A DNA stretch of 64,000 nt from Roseiarcus sp963809245 (GTDB lineage Bacteria > Pseudomonadota > Alphaproteobacteria > Rhizobiales > Beijerinckiaceae), in assembly GCA_963809245.1 (NCBI GenBank), contig CAWEIU010000012.1, forward strand, positions 248,001-312,000, in the 5' to 3' direction. The position numbers and the translations under genes are program-made. A model generated the notes under the pieces. It did not search any database. It was given only the letters and a program-made list of their open reading frames with translations, and had not been told where the DNA came from. Below, piece by piece: positions 25,465-37,366 of the stretch (positions are counted from its first letter, which is position 1; every line of letters starts with the position of its first letter).

Positions 25465-25998
25465 ATGGAAACGACGAACGCCAACAAGATTGCTCTGGCC
25501 GTCCTCAGCACCCTACTAGGAACCATGGCGCTCGGAGTGTTTTCCGGCGCTGTCTTTGCGCCCCACCGGGCGGTGAAGCCCGGCTTCGAACTGCCCGGCC
25601 TTTCGACAGCCTCCGCCCCGGCGGCGAAAGCCGCCCCCGAGGAGCCGCTGCCGGCTCTGCTCGCCAAGGCGAGCGCGACCAAGGGACAGGCCGACGCCAA
25701 GGCCTGCGAGGCGTGCCACAGCTTCGCCAAGGGCGGCCCGGCCAAGGTGGGCCCGCCGCTCTACGGCGTCGTCGGCCGGCCGATCGCTTCCATCGCGGGC
25801 TTCTCGTATTCCGACGCGCTCAAGAAGCTCGGCGGCGACTGGACCTACGAAAAGCTCAACGATTGGGTCCACAAGCCCTCGGCGGTGGCTCCCGGCACCA
25901 AGATGTCCTATCCCGGCGAGTCGGAGGGCCACAAGCGCGCCGACATTCTCGCCTATCTCCAGACGCTGTCGGACAGCCCGGTCCCGTTCCCGAAATAA
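25465..25998 (+). CDS. cycM: Membrane-anchored class I cytochrome c (CycM-like)
   Basis: The 177-residue protein has an uncleaved N-terminal membrane helix (about 8-31), a Pro/Ala-rich linker and a cytochrome c domain with heme motif CEACH (81-85) and the distal Met in GTKMSYPG (Met147). In Rhizobiales CycM carries electrons from the bc1 complex to the aa3 oxidase in the periplasm. The divergent arrangement with kdsB-pheA is conserved in the order and supports the name. Confidence 0.92.
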   Translation: METTNANKIALAVLSTLLGTMALGVFSGAVFAPHRAVKPGFELPGLSTASAPAAKAAPEEPLPALLAKASATKGQADAKACEACHSFAKGGPAKVGPPLYGVVGRPIASIAGFSYSDALKKLGGDWTYEKLNDWVHKPSAVAPGTKMSYPGESEGHKRADILAYLQTLSDSPVPFPK

Positions 25999-26031
25999 CG
26001 AGCGGGCGCCTTCGAGGCGGCGCGGCGGCGG

Positions 26032-27438
26032 TCAGGGAATCTCAAACACTGACAGCCGTTCGGCGATGCCGCGCAGCTTCTGCTCGTTTGGGGTCGGCGT
26101 GATGCCGCTTCTCTCGAGAACCCGCGAGGCCTCGTCGGAGCGCACCACCTGGCCGGTCGCAAAGATCGACGTCGAGGTGGCGAGCCCCTGGACGCGCGAG
26201 GCGATGTTGACGGTCTGGCCGAAATAGTCCTGCCGCTCGTTCAGCATCACGGCGAGGCACGGGCCCTCGTGAATGCCGATCTTCAAGATCAGATCGCCGT
26301 CCAAGTCGCGCATCGCCTCGCGCATTCGCAGCGCCGCGGCGACCGCGCGGTCGGGAGTTGGGAAGGTCGCCATGACCGCGTCGCCGATTGTCTTGACGAC
26401 GGCGCCGGCCTCGGCGGCGACGATATCCTGGAGCGCGCCAAAATGCGCATTCACGAGATCGTAAGCGACGATGTCCCCGACTCGGTCGTAGAGTTCGGTC
26501 GAGCCCTTCAAATCCGTGAACAGGAAGGTCAGGCTGGTGATCTTCAGCCGCTGAGCGACGTCGATCGTGTCGGTCCGGTAAAGATCGCGAAACGTCTGGT
26601 TAGTGAGAAGGCGCTTGGCCGTGAGGAAGGGGCGGCGCATTTCCATCAAGGCGTGCAATCGCTCGCCAGCGATCCAGACGGTCGGCAACGCGCGCGCATC
26701 CGTCCGGTTCTCGAACAGGATGCGCAGCGGACCGGGCCGGATCGTCGTCGTTTCAGTCGGCGCCTGCTGCTTATTAAGCAAGACCGTGAGCGTCTGGCGT
26801 TCTCGCGTCGGCTCGCCCTTCACATCGACGAATTGCGCCGTGTGGGTGACGGGATCGAAAACAATGATGAACTCCGCCGGAGCTTGCAGCGAAACGGTGG
26901 CTTTTTCGCCTGGCGGCAGTTCCAGCGAGTTGAGGGTGATCTCCTGGAAGTCCCGCTCGAGGGTTTCGTAGTCCGGCAAATCGACGCCTGAACCCCAGAA
27001 GACCTGGCGATAATATTCGAGCGCCGGCAGGCTGTGGGGATCGTGCGCGGCGATGCGGCGCACATTGGGGCTCACGGTGAAGGTCACTTCGACCATTTCG
27101 TCGAGGGTAGGCTCGTAGCCGGTCGCGCAGAGCGAGCACGAATAGATCGCGCGATCCACGGTCTTCAACGTCGCGCCGGTGTCGAGCACGCCGCCGCAGC
27201 CGGGGCACAGAACGTTCCAGGCCTGATCGAAAAAACCGACCTGCGTGGCATGGAGGAAGCCTGCAATCGTCTCCTCGGCGTCAAGACCTCGCTTGGCCGC
27301 GAAGGCCAAGGCGTTGACGCGGCAGAGTTCCTCGTCGCTTCCCTCGCGAAGCAACGTTTCGATGGCTCCCGCAACCGGCGGCGTAGCCGACCGCTTGAGG
27401 ATCGTGAAAAGGGCTTCGATTTCGCTGGGGGATCGCAT
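26032..27438 (-). CDS. Class III adenylate/guanylate cyclase with N-terminal zinc-ribbon region
   Basis: From ATG 27438 the protein has 468 residues. The N-terminal part is helical, with CPGCGG and CSLC about 28 residues apart forming a likely zinc ribbon, then a beta-rich region (DUF5939-like). The cyclase domain (about 300-468) keeps both metal Asp residues (LFTDLKGST, TIGDAVMATF), the Lys before IGD, and the Asn/Arg pair (GQTVNIASRV), so it should be active, unlike the damaged cyclase domain 3 kb upstream. It is probably cytosolic. The signal is unknown. Confidence 0.88.
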   Translation of the reverse strand: MRSPSEIEALFTILKRSATPPVAGAIETLLREGSDEELCRVNALAFAAKRGLDAEETIAGFLHATQVGFFDQAWNVLCPGCGGVLDTGATLKTVDRAIYSCSLCATGYEPTLDEMVEVTFTVSPNVRRIAAHDPHSLPALEYYRQVFWGSGVDLPDYETLERDFQEITLNSLELPPGEKATVSLQAPAEFIIVFDPVTHTAQFVDVKGEPTRERQTLTVLLNKQQAPTETTTIRPGPLRILFENRTDARALPTVWIAGERLHALMEMRRPFLTAKRLLTNQTFRDLYRTDTIDVAQRLKITSLTFLFTDLKGSTELYDRVGDIVAYDLVNAHFGALQDIVAAEAGAVVKTIGDAVMATFPTPDRAVAAALRMREAMRDLDGDLILKIGIHEGPCLAVMLNERQDYFGQTVNIASRVQGLATSTSIFATGQVVRSDEASRVLERSGITPTPNEQKLRGIAERLSVFEIP

Positions 27439-27622
27439 CCCGCGCCTCCCGAGACGCCACAACAGACCAAAGTTCTAGCCGAAATTCGCTCCTTCGGAAA
27501 GAAGTTGTCGCCCGACCGCGCGCTCGCGCTCCGTTCCGCTTCAACGAGCCCCGCCTACACCCTTGCGCCGACGGCCGATTGCGGGTCAACTCGGAGTGAA
27601 AAATTCATTTCGGGAGGAAAGC

Positions 27623-28858
27623 ATGGATCTGGGCGTCACGGACAAGGTTCGCCCGCTCGTGGCGGCGGTCCGCGCCATGGTGCGCGACGAAATCATCCCG
27701 AGCGAGGAAGAATACGAGGCCGAAATTGGCCGCTCGGGCGACCGTTTCCAGCCGACCGCGCGCCAGGTCGAGATCCGCGAATCCCTCAAGGCGAAAGCGC
27801 GCGCCAAGGGCCTTTGGAATTTCTGGCTGACCGGATCGGACAAAGGCTACGGCCTGACGACGGTCGAATACGCCTATCTCGCGGAGGAGATGGGCTGGAC
27901 CATGATAGCCTCGGAAGTGTTCAACTGCTCGGCGCCCGACACCGGCAACATGGAGGTGATCGAGCGCTTCGGCTCGCCGGAGCAAAAGCAGCGCTGGCTT
28001 CCCGACCTGCTCGAGGGGCGCACGCGGTCGGCCTATCTGATGACGGAGCCGGGCGTCGCCTCGTCGGACGCGACCAACATCGCGATGGACGCGCGCCTGG
28101 ATGGCGACGAGTGGGTGCTCAACGGCGAGAAATGGTGGTCGTCCGGAGCAGGCGATCCGCGCTGCTCGCTCTATATCGTGATGGCGAAGACGGACCCGGA
28201 GGCTTCGCGCCATGCGCGCCATTCGATGCTGCTCGTCCCCGCGGCGGCGAAAGGCGTCGAGAAGCTGCGGGCGATGACGGTTTACGGCAACGACGACGCG
28301 CCGCACGGCCACATGCACATCCGCTTCACCGACGTGCGCGTCCCCAAGGATGCGCTGATTCTTGGGCGGGGCCGCGGCTTTGAGATCGCCCAGGGGCGGC
28401 TCGGGCCGGGACGCATCCACCATTGCATGCGGGCCATCGGCCAGGCCGAGCGCGCGCTCGAAGCGCTGTGCCGGCGCGCCGTGGCTCGCGAAGCCTTCGG
28501 CAGGAAACTCGCCGCGCTCGGCGCCAACCGCGACATCATCGCCGAGGCGCGCATGAGCATCGAGATGGCGCGCCTGCTATGCCTCAAAGCCGCCTGGACG
28601 ATGGATACGCAGGGCGTGCGCGCCGCCGCGCCGCTGATCTCGCAGATCAAGGTGATCGCGCCGCGCGTGGCGCTCGAAGTGATCGATCAGGCGGTGCAGA
28701 TGCACGGCGGCGCCGGCGTCAGCCAGGATTTTCCGCTCGCGCGGATGTGGACGAGCGTGCGCACGCTGCGCCTCGCCGACGGGCCGGACGCGGTGCATCG
28801 GCAAGTGATCGCCAAGGCCGAACTCAAGCGCTACGACAATTCGGACGAGACGCGATGA
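27623..28858 (+). CDS. Acyl-CoA dehydrogenase (ACAD10/11-like)
   Basis: The 411-residue flavoprotein starts at ATG 27623 behind GGGAGGAAA. Typical blocks are LMTEPGVASSDATNIAM, EWVLNGEKWWSSGAG, ALGANRDIIAEARMSIEMARLL and QMHGGAGVSQDFPLARMW. It alpha,beta-dehydrogenates an acyl-CoA. The gene overlaps by ATGA with an aminoglycoside-phosphotransferase-like gene. The same two domains are fused in ACAD10/11, which act on 4-hydroxyacyl-CoAs through phosphorylation. The pairing suggests a similar 4-hydroxy-acid pathway, by inference. Confidence 0.92.
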   Translation: MDLGVTDKVRPLVAAVRAMVRDEIIPSEEEYEAEIGRSGDRFQPTARQVEIRESLKAKARAKGLWNFWLTGSDKGYGLTTVEYAYLAEEMGWTMIASEVFNCSAPDTGNMEVIERFGSPEQKQRWLPDLLEGRTRSAYLMTEPGVASSDATNIAMDARLDGDEWVLNGEKWWSSGAGDPRCSLYIVMAKTDPEASRHARHSMLLVPAAAKGVEKLRAMTVYGNDDAPHGHMHIRFTDVRVPKDALILGRGRGFEIAQGRLGPGRIHHCMRAIGQAERALEALCRRAVAREAFGRKLAALGANRDIIAEARMSIEMARLLCLKAAWTMDTQGVRAAAPLISQIKVIAPRVALEVIDQAVQMHGGAGVSQDFPLARMWTSVRTLRLADGPDAVHRQVIAKAELKRYDNSDETR

Positions 28859-29889
28859 GCGGAGCCGGATTTCCAGACGACACGTCCGCGCTCGACGCCT
28901 GGGCGGGCGCGCATGTCGAGGGCTATGCGGGGCCGAGCGCGGCGAGCAAGTTCCCGACCGGCCAATCGAACCCGACCTACCTCATCACGACGCCGAACGC
29001 GCGCTACGTGCTCAGGCGCAAGCCGCCGGGCAAGCTGCTCAAATCGGCGCATATGGTGGAGCGCGAATATCGCGTGCTCGCAGCGCTCGCGGCCTGCGGC
29101 TTTCCCGCCCCGCGCGTTTTCGCTTTGTGCGAGGACGAGAGCGTCGTCGGCTCCGTCTTCTATCTGATGAGCCATGTCGAAGGCCGCATCTTCTGGGATC
29201 CGGCGATGCCGGACGCGACGCGCGAGGAGCGCGCCGGCGTCTATGACGCGATGAACGAGGCGCTGGCCAAGCTGCACGCGATCGACGTCGCGGCCGCCGG
29301 CCTCTCCGACTTCGGCAAGCCGGGCAATTATTTTGCGCGGCAATTGCAGCGCTGGACGGAGCAATATCGCGCCAGCGAGACGAGCGAGATCGCCGACATG
29401 AACCGGCTGATCGACTGGCTCGGCGCGCATACGCCCGCCGACGACGGGCGGGTGGCGCTCGTCCATGGCGACTGGCGGATCGACAACATGATCTTCGCCG
29501 CTGAGGCGCCGCGCCTGCTCGCGGTGCTCGATTGGGAATTGTCGACGCTCGGCCATCCCTTCGCGGATCTGGCCTATCAGTGCATGCAATGGCGTCTGCC
29601 GAACGCGGGCGACTTTCGTGGCCTTGCCGGCGCCGATCGCGCCGCGCTCGGCATTCCCGACGAGGCGAGTTACGTCGCCGACTATTGCCGGCGGCGCGGG
29701 CTGTCGCACATTCCCGACTGGGGCTTCCTCATCGCCTTCAGCTTCTTCCGCATCGCCGCGATCGCGCAGGGTGTCTACAAACGCTCGCTCGACGGCAACG
29801 CCTCCAACCCCGAACGCGCCCGCAAAATGGGCGCCGCCGTGCCGCTGATGGCGAAGCTGGCGATGGAGGATGTGGGGACGGGCGGGTAG
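28855..29889 (+). CDS. Phosphotransferase family protein (APH fold, ACAD10/11 kinase-like)
   Basis: This 344-residue protein has the APH/choline-kinase fold: nucleotide-binding RYVLRRKPPGKLL, Brenner motif LVHGDWRIDNMIF with catalytic Asp, and LAVLDWELSTLGHPFADLAYQC for Mg. The second Asp context DWELSTLGHP is diagnostic for the acyl-CoA-linked subgroup. Its start overlaps the acyl-CoA dehydrogenase stop (ATGA), so it probably phosphorylates a hydroxyacyl-CoA that the partner then processes. Confidence 0.9.
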   Translation: MSGAGFPDDTSALDAWAGAHVEGYAGPSAASKFPTGQSNPTYLITTPNARYVLRRKPPGKLLKSAHMVEREYRVLAALAACGFPAPRVFALCEDESVVGSVFYLMSHVEGRIFWDPAMPDATREERAGVYDAMNEALAKLHAIDVAAAGLSDFGKPGNYFARQLQRWTEQYRASETSEIADMNRLIDWLGAHTPADDGRVALVHGDWRIDNMIFAAEAPRLLAVLDWELSTLGHPFADLAYQCMQWRLPNAGDFRGLAGADRAALGIPDEASYVADYCRRRGLSHIPDWGFLIAFSFFRIAAIAQGVYKRSLDGNASNPERARKMGAAVPLMAKLAMEDVGTGG

Positions 29890-29903
29890 TCTGGCCGCTG
29901 GCC

Positions 29904-30070
29904 CCGTCTTGGCCGGGATGCCATCCACGCGGCGTTGCCTGCTCGGTCGTCTCGGCGCAAGGAGCGGACTGGCGGGGCTTGAAAATCGGCTCGGTCGGCA
30001 ACGCAAAAAACGCGAGCCGCCTGGTGGACGGCTCGACGTGGCTGGCCGGGACAAGCCCGGCCATGACGGC
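29904..30070. repeat. Dispersed inverted repeat, family C (copy 2)
   Basis: The left end GTCTTGGCCGGGATGCCATCCACGCGGCG and right end GGCTGGCCGGGACAAGCCCGGCCATGACG are inverted relatives of each other and of the unit at 16.3 kb; the middle is longer and diverged. It lies between two convergent operons, which may be functionally neutral. Confidence 0.65.
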
Positions 30071-30109
30071 GATGGGCGCGCGCCTCTCCTATCGGACGGA
30101 GAGTGGACT

Positions 30110-31108
30110 CTACCGTATCCCCTCGTCGATCAGCTTGACGAGGCCGCCGATCGACTGCGGCGTCACCACGCCCGCGCCGGTGTTCAAATTGAGCCCCGGC
30201 ATTTTGTATTTCGAGCTCATCACGCATTGGACCACCGGCATGAAGCCCTGGAGATAGAGAAGCTGGTCCAGGGTCGCCGAGACATAGCCCGACTTCAATC
30301 CGTCGATCGTCGCCGGGGCGAGGTCGATGCCGCCGACCTCGATGTCGCCGGGCTTCTTGCCGGCCTTCTTCAAGACGTCGGCGAGAATGCTGGTGATGCC
30401 GCCGTGCTGGGTGCCGATCGCCCGCAGATTCGGATGCGATTGGACATAGGCGGTCAGGATCGGCACGGCGAGCGAGACGTCGGAATTCGCCTCCTGAGTG
30501 ATCTCCAATCGATCGACCTTGAGGCCGGCCTTCTCCAGCGTGTCGGCGAGGCCCTTTTCCGACTGGCCGCGCTCGGCCTGGCTGAATACGCCGTAGACCA
30601 TCGCCTGGTCGCCCGACTTCAGCTTGCCGTCGACGATCATGTTTTGCGCGGTCAGCGTTCCGCCGGCGTAGAGATCGACCCCGGCGTAGCCGAAGCCTTT
30701 CGGCCCATACTCCTTCTGCAACGGCGTCAGCGGCGAGTTGCCGTCGGTGACGACGATGCCCTGGTCGACCGCCTGCTTGACGAGCGGCGCGAAAGCCTCG
30801 GAGCCGGGATGGCCCATGATGACGATGCAGGACGGCTTGGCGGCGAGCGCTTCCTTGAACTGCGCGATCATCGTCTCCGGCGCCCAGGCCGAGAACTGCG
30901 CGTTGAGCTTGTCGATCCCAAGCGCGGTCGCGGCCGCCGCGGCGCCCGTCTGGCGCGCGAGGGTCGCCCCGTCGCCGGGATTGCCGCCCATCTGCATGTA
31001 GATCGTAACGCCCTTGCCGGGCGGGTCGGACGCCCCCTCGGCGCTTCCTGCGGCGACGATCAGTCCAAGGGCCGCGGCCCCGGCGAGAAGTGCAGACTTC
31101 CGCGTCAT
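30110..31108 (-). CDS. Periplasmic sugar-binding protein, FrcB-like
   Basis: The 332-residue precursor has signal peptide MTRKSALLAGAAALGLIVAAGSAEG and a periplasmic binding protein type I fold (VTIYMQMGGNPGD, IVVTDGNSPLTPLQ, VGGIDLAPATIDGLKSGYV). ATG 31108 has GGGAGG six bases upstream, so it is preferred over ATG 31114, which touches that site. It is the last gene of an ATPase-permease-binding-protein group like the fructose importer FrcABC. The sugar is not determined. Confidence 0.85.
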   Translation of the reverse strand: MTRKSALLAGAAALGLIVAAGSAEGASDPPGKGVTIYMQMGGNPGDGATLARQTGAAAAATALGIDKLNAQFSAWAPETMIAQFKEALAAKPSCIVIMGHPGSEAFAPLVKQAVDQGIVVTDGNSPLTPLQKEYGPKGFGYAGVDLYAGGTLTAQNMIVDGKLKSGDQAMVYGVFSQAERGQSEKGLADTLEKAGLKVDRLEITQEANSDVSLAVPILTAYVQSHPNLRAIGTQHGGITSILADVLKKAGKKPGDIEVGGIDLAPATIDGLKSGYVSATLDQLLYLQGFMPVVQCVMSSKYKMPGLNLNTGAGVVTPQSIGGLVKLIDEGIR

Positions 31109-31143
31109 CGTCATCCTCCCTTTCTGCAGGGGCTCCGCCCCTG

Positions 31144-32238
31144 TCACGACCCCTGCGTCGGCTGCGCAGGACGCTCCCGGGCCGGACGCGCCGGACCGGA
31201 ACTCGCTTTTCCGGTGAAGCGGAGCAGAAGCGCGCGGCGGCGCGCCGGCTCCTCGATGAACAGGTAGAAAATCACCGAAACCAGGAAGACGAGCCCGCGC
31301 ATGATCTGGACCGTCTCGGCGGTGGCGCCGGCCGCCACCAGCCCCGGTTCCATCAGGTAGATGATCACCGCGCCGAAGACCGTGCCGACGATCGTCGCCT
31401 TGCCGCCGAAGATCGACGTGCCGCCGATCAGCACCGAGGCGATGGCGAGCAGCAGATAGCCCTGGCCCTGGTTGCCGAAATAATTCCTGTCCTCGAGCGT
31501 CAGCATGATCGAGGCCGCCGCCGCGAGCCCGCCCATCAAGGTGAACAGCTTGATCTTCTCGCGATCGACGTCGACGCCGACGACGCGCGCGACATCGTTG
31601 GAATCGCCGATGAACAGGAGGTGCTCGCCGAAACGGTGGCGATTGAGCACGAACCAGAGGACGACGACGATCGCCGCCGTCCACGCCGACTGGACCGAGA
31701 TCTGCGTGTACCAGGCGTAGGTCGAGGGGTCGCCGATCGGCAGGCGGCCGACGATGATCTGGTAGACGCTGGTGTCCTCGACGCCGCGCAGCGCATAGGA
31801 TTTGCCGCCCGACCAGTAGGTGGCCATGCCGTTCCAGAAAAAGCCGGAGCCGAGCGTGGCGATGAACGACGGGATGCCGACCTTGGCGACCAGGACGCCG
31901 TTGAGGAAGCCGATCAGCAGCCCCGCCGCGAGCGCGGCCAGGATGGCGATCCAACCGAGATCGTAGACCTTGAACAGGATGGCGAAGGCGCAGCCGGAAA
32001 AGCCGATGATCGAGGGAAAGGAGAGGTCGATCTCGCCGGCGCCGATGACGAAGGTGAGCCCGACCGCCAGCAGCACCAGCGGCGGCGCCGTCGACAGCAA
32101 GGTCGAGGTGTAGATTTCCGGCCGCAGGAAGACGCTCGGCGCCGTGACCATGAACAGCCCGATGATGAGAGCGGAAACGATGATGATCGGCAGGCCTTCG
32201 ATCCGAGCGAGGGCGCGAAGAGCTGCGGTCTTTGCCAT
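31144..32238 (-). CDS. Sugar ABC transporter permease, FrcC-like
   Basis: The 364-residue protein has about ten membrane spans and the ribose-permease signature VGLTFVIGAGEIDLSFPSIIGF, later LIGGTSIFGGKATIVGTVFGAVII. ATG 32238 follows AAAGGGG; an earlier TTG at 32253 overlaps the ATPase stop. The C-terminal tail is basic and Pro-rich, longer than usual for the family. It pairs with the ATPase ahead and the binding protein behind. Confidence 0.88.
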   Translation of the reverse strand: MAKTAALRALARIEGLPIIIVSALIIGLFMVTAPSVFLRPEIYTSTLLSTAPPLVLLAVGLTFVIGAGEIDLSFPSIIGFSGCAFAILFKVYDLGWIAILAALAAGLLIGFLNGVLVAKVGIPSFIATLGSGFFWNGMATYWSGGKSYALRGVEDTSVYQIIVGRLPIGDPSTYAWYTQISVQSAWTAAIVVVLWFVLNRHRFGEHLLFIGDSNDVARVVGVDVDREKIKLFTLMGGLAAAASIMLTLEDRNYFGNQGQGYLLLAIASVLIGGTSIFGGKATIVGTVFGAVIIYLMEPGLVAAGATAETVQIMRGLVFLVSVIFYLFIEEPARRRALLLRFTGKASSGPARPARERPAQPTQGS

Positions 32239-32249
32239 CGCGGCCCCTT

Positions 32250-33032
<783 letters not shown>

Positions 33033-33208
33033 CGGAGCGACGCTCCTCGAATTCGCTCCCCTCGCCCGTGTCCGCCCGCGAGGGCGCCCGACACTTCTCA
33101 AATCTTTCAAGGCGCCGGCGGCGCGGCGCTTCTTATCCAGTCATGGTGGGGGAAATCCCCCCGCCAGTCAACTGCCGTGCGCGACCGGCGACGGCCCTTA
33201 CGCTGCGC

Positions 33209-34458
33209 TCAACCCTTGTTCTTCTGGTAGATGTCGATGTAGACGGCGGCGAGCAGCACGACGCCTTTGACGACCTGCTGCCAGAAAATGCCGAGCCCGT
33301 AGATGGACATGCCGTTGTTCATCACGCCCATCACAAACGCCCCGATGACGACGCCCATCACCTTGCCGACGCCGCCCGAGGCCGAGGCGCCGCCGATGAA
33401 GCAGGCGGCGATCACATCGAGCTCGAAGGAGACGCCGGCGCTCGGCGTCGCCGAATTCAGCCGCGCGGCGACGATGAGGCCGGCGAGCGCAGCCAGCACC
33501 CCCATGTTGACGAAGGTGAGGAAGGTGAGGCGCTCGGTGCGGATGCCGGAGAGCTGCGCGGCGAGCCGGTTGCCGCCGAGCGCGTAGATGCGCCGCCCGA
33601 TCGTCATCCGCGTCGTCACGAAGCCGTAGATGAGCGTGAGGACGCCCATGATGACGAGCACCTCGGGCAGGCCCTTGTAAGAGGCGAGCTGGTAGCTGAA
33701 GAAGAGGATCAGCAGGGAGAAGATCGCGCTCTTGCCGATGAACAGCGCGAAGGGCTCCGTCTCCATCGCCTCGGCGCGCGAATGGCGCCAGCGCCGCAGA
33801 CCGACCGCCAGCAGAACGATTACAGCGACGACGCCGACGATCATCGTGCCCCAATGGAAGCGGGAATTGCCGACCAGCGACTTGAAAATATCGAAGTCGC
33901 CGAGTGCGGGAATGAAGCCGGCGCTGATGTTCTGGAACGCCTTGGGAAACGGCCCGACGAACTGGCCGAGCAGCATATTGCCGGTGAGACCGCGGAAGAT
34001 CAGCATGCCGCCCAGCGTCACGATGAACGACGGGATCTTGCTGTAGGCGACGAGATAGCCCTGCGCCGCGCCGATCAGCGCGCCGACCGCCAGCGACATG
34101 GGAACGACCAGCCGCCAATCGATCTTCACGTCGATATCGAACCCGGGCAGATGAAAGCCGACCATCATCATCGCCGCCACGGCGCCGACGAAGCCGACGA
34201 TCGAGCCGACGGAAAGGTCGATGGCGCCGCCGACGATGATCAGCAGCATGCCGAGGCCCATGATGACGACGTAACTGTTCTGCAGAATGAGGTTCGTCAC
34301 GTTGAGCGGCGCGAGCGAGACGCCGTCGGTCAGGAAGTAAAAGAATCCCATGATCACGAGCAGCGAGAACAGCAGACCGTAATCCCTGAGGCTGTTCTTC
34401 CAGATGTTGGCGCGCGCCGCCGCAGCGGCGGAGCTGGGAACCGGGACGGCTTCGTGTT

Positions 34459-34462
<4 letters not shown>
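33209..34462 (-). CDS. gguB: Multiple-sugar ABC transporter permease
   Basis: This 417-residue membrane protein has ten or more spans and the permease signature MGLGMLLIIVGGAIDLSVGSIVGF. A central cytoplasmic insertion (about 210-240) and the block GGNRLAAQLSGIRTERLTFLTF are typical of the long XylH/GguB subgroup rather than RbsC. ATG 34462 overlaps the gguA stop by four bases. The same frame stays open far upstream inside gguA, but that is not coding. It forms the ChvE-dependent importer with gguA. Confidence 0.92.
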
Positions 34463-36006
<1,544 letters not shown>

Positions 36007-36045
36007 ACTCGCTCGCCCCTAGGTCGCGTTGCTTTGTCGGGAGGG

Positions 36046-36126
36046 GTCATTGCGAGGAGCAAAGCGCCGAAGCAATCCATGCAACCGCTGGCGGCGCTGG
36101 ATTGCTTCGCTTCGCTCGCAATGACG
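36046..36126. repeat. Dispersed inverted repeat, family B (short copy 3)
   Basis: GGTCATTGCGAGGAGCAAAGCGCCGAAGCAATCC is mirrored by GGATTGCTTCGCTTCGCTCGCAATGACG about 20 bases later, so the unit can fold into one long hairpin. It sits inside the chvE-gguA intergenic region, within what should be one transcript. Confidence 0.8.
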
Positions 36127-36203
36127 TCATCGGTTTGCGCAACACCGCGGCAAGGAGGCCTGCGCGCCGTAGACGCGAAGGCCCCTTAGTCGTCAGACGG
36201 CCG

Positions 36204-37265
36204 TCACTGGAACTGCGAGGCCTTGTAGTAGCCGGAGTCGATGAGCGCCGACTTCCAATTCGAGGCGTCGACCGCGACCGGCTTCAGGAGATAGGACGGC
36301 ACGACCTTGACGCCGTTGTTGTAGGTCTTGGTGTCGTTGATCTCCGGCGTTCCGCCCGAAAGCACCGCGTCGACCATGCCGGCGGCGACCTTGGCGAGAT
36401 CGCGCGTGTCCTTGAAGATCGTCGAATATTGCTCGTGGGCGATGATCGACTTGACCGACGGCACCTCGGCGTCCTGGCCGGAAATGACCGGCATCGGCTG
36501 ATCCTTGGAGCCGTAGCCGACACCCTTGAGGGACGAGATGATGCCGATGCTGAGGCCGTCATAGGGCGAAAGCACCGCGTCGACGTGCTTGCTGGTGTAG
36601 TTGGCGCTCAAGAGGTTGTCCATGCGCGACTGGGCGACCGCGGCGTCCCAGCGCAGGGTGGAAACCTTGTCCATGCCCATCTGCTTGGAGGGCACGACCA
36701 GCTTGCCGCTGTCGATAAGCGGCTGCAGCACCGACATCGCGCCGTTGTAGAAGAAGAAGGCGTTGTTGTCGTCGGCCGAACCGCCGAACAGTTCGATGTT
36801 GAAGGGGCCCTTCTTGCCGGCGTCGAGGCCGAGGCCGTGCACGATGCTGGTGGCCTGGAGCACGCCGACCTGGAAGTTGTCGAAAGTCGCGTAATAGTCG
36901 ACGTTCGCCGAACCGCGGATCAGACGGTCATAGGAAATCACCTTGATGCCGGCGTCATGCGCCTTCTGGAGCGCGTCGGACAGCGTGGTGCCGTCGATCG
37001 CCGCGATCACCAGGACCTTTTCGCCCTTGGTGATCATGTTCTCGATTTGGGCGAGCTGATTGGGGATGTCGTTGTCGGCGTATTGCAGGTCGGTCTTGTA
37101 GCCCTTGGCTTCGAGCGTCTTGACCATGTTGTCGCCGTCGGCGATCCAGCGCGCCGAAGACTTGGTCGGCATCGCGATGCCGATGACGCCCTTGTCCGCA
37201 GCCTGCGCGACGCCAAAGGCCAGCAGCCCCAGCGCAACGCCGGCGGCGAGAGATCTCAACTTCAT
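36204..37265 (-). CDS. chvE: Periplasmic multiple-sugar-binding protein ChvE
   Basis: The 353-residue precursor has a signal peptide ending near FGVAQA and a mature N-terminus with IAMPTKSSARWIADGDNMVKTLEAKG, followed by YADNDIPNQLAQIENM, IDGTTLSDAL, YYATFDNFQVGVLQA and SPYDGLSIGIISSLKGVGYG. These blocks match Agrobacterium ChvE almost word for word. ChvE binds galactose, glucose, arabinose and related aldoses, feeds GguAB and, in Agrobacterium, signals to VirA. Here no vir genes are seen. It is divergent from gbpR, as in Agrobacterium. Confidence 0.95.
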   Translation of the reverse strand: MKLRSLAAGVALGLLAFGVAQAADKGVIGIAMPTKSSARWIADGDNMVKTLEAKGYKTDLQYADNDIPNQLAQIENMITKGEKVLVIAAIDGTTLSDALQKAHDAGIKVISYDRLIRGSANVDYYATFDNFQVGVLQATSIVHGLGLDAGKKGPFNIELFGGSADDNNAFFFYNGAMSVLQPLIDSGKLVVPSKQMGMDKVSTLRWDAAVAQSRMDNLLSANYTSKHVDAVLSPYDGLSIGIISSLKGVGYGSKDQPMPVISGQDAEVPSVKSIIAHEQYSTIFKDTRDLAKVAAGMVDAVLSGGTPEINDTKTYNNGVKVVPSYLLKPVAVDASNWKSALIDSGYYKASQFQ

Positions 37266-37366
37266 TATGCATCCCCTCCCTGTGTCATCCGGGCGCGCGG
37301 TTTTACAGACGCCGGACCTTGCGGCGACGCCAAAAATCGGTTCGCCGATCCCCGCGCCTAATCGTT

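Noticed and set aside
30110..31954. A permease-binding-protein fusion
   Set aside because: The first 280 residues are out-of-frame translation of the permease gene. The binding protein has its own ribosome site and signal peptide at 31108.
36204..37265. Virulence (vir) region because of the ChvE match
   Set aside because: chvE-gguAB is a general sugar uptake locus. No vir, T-DNA or type IV secretion gene is in the window.
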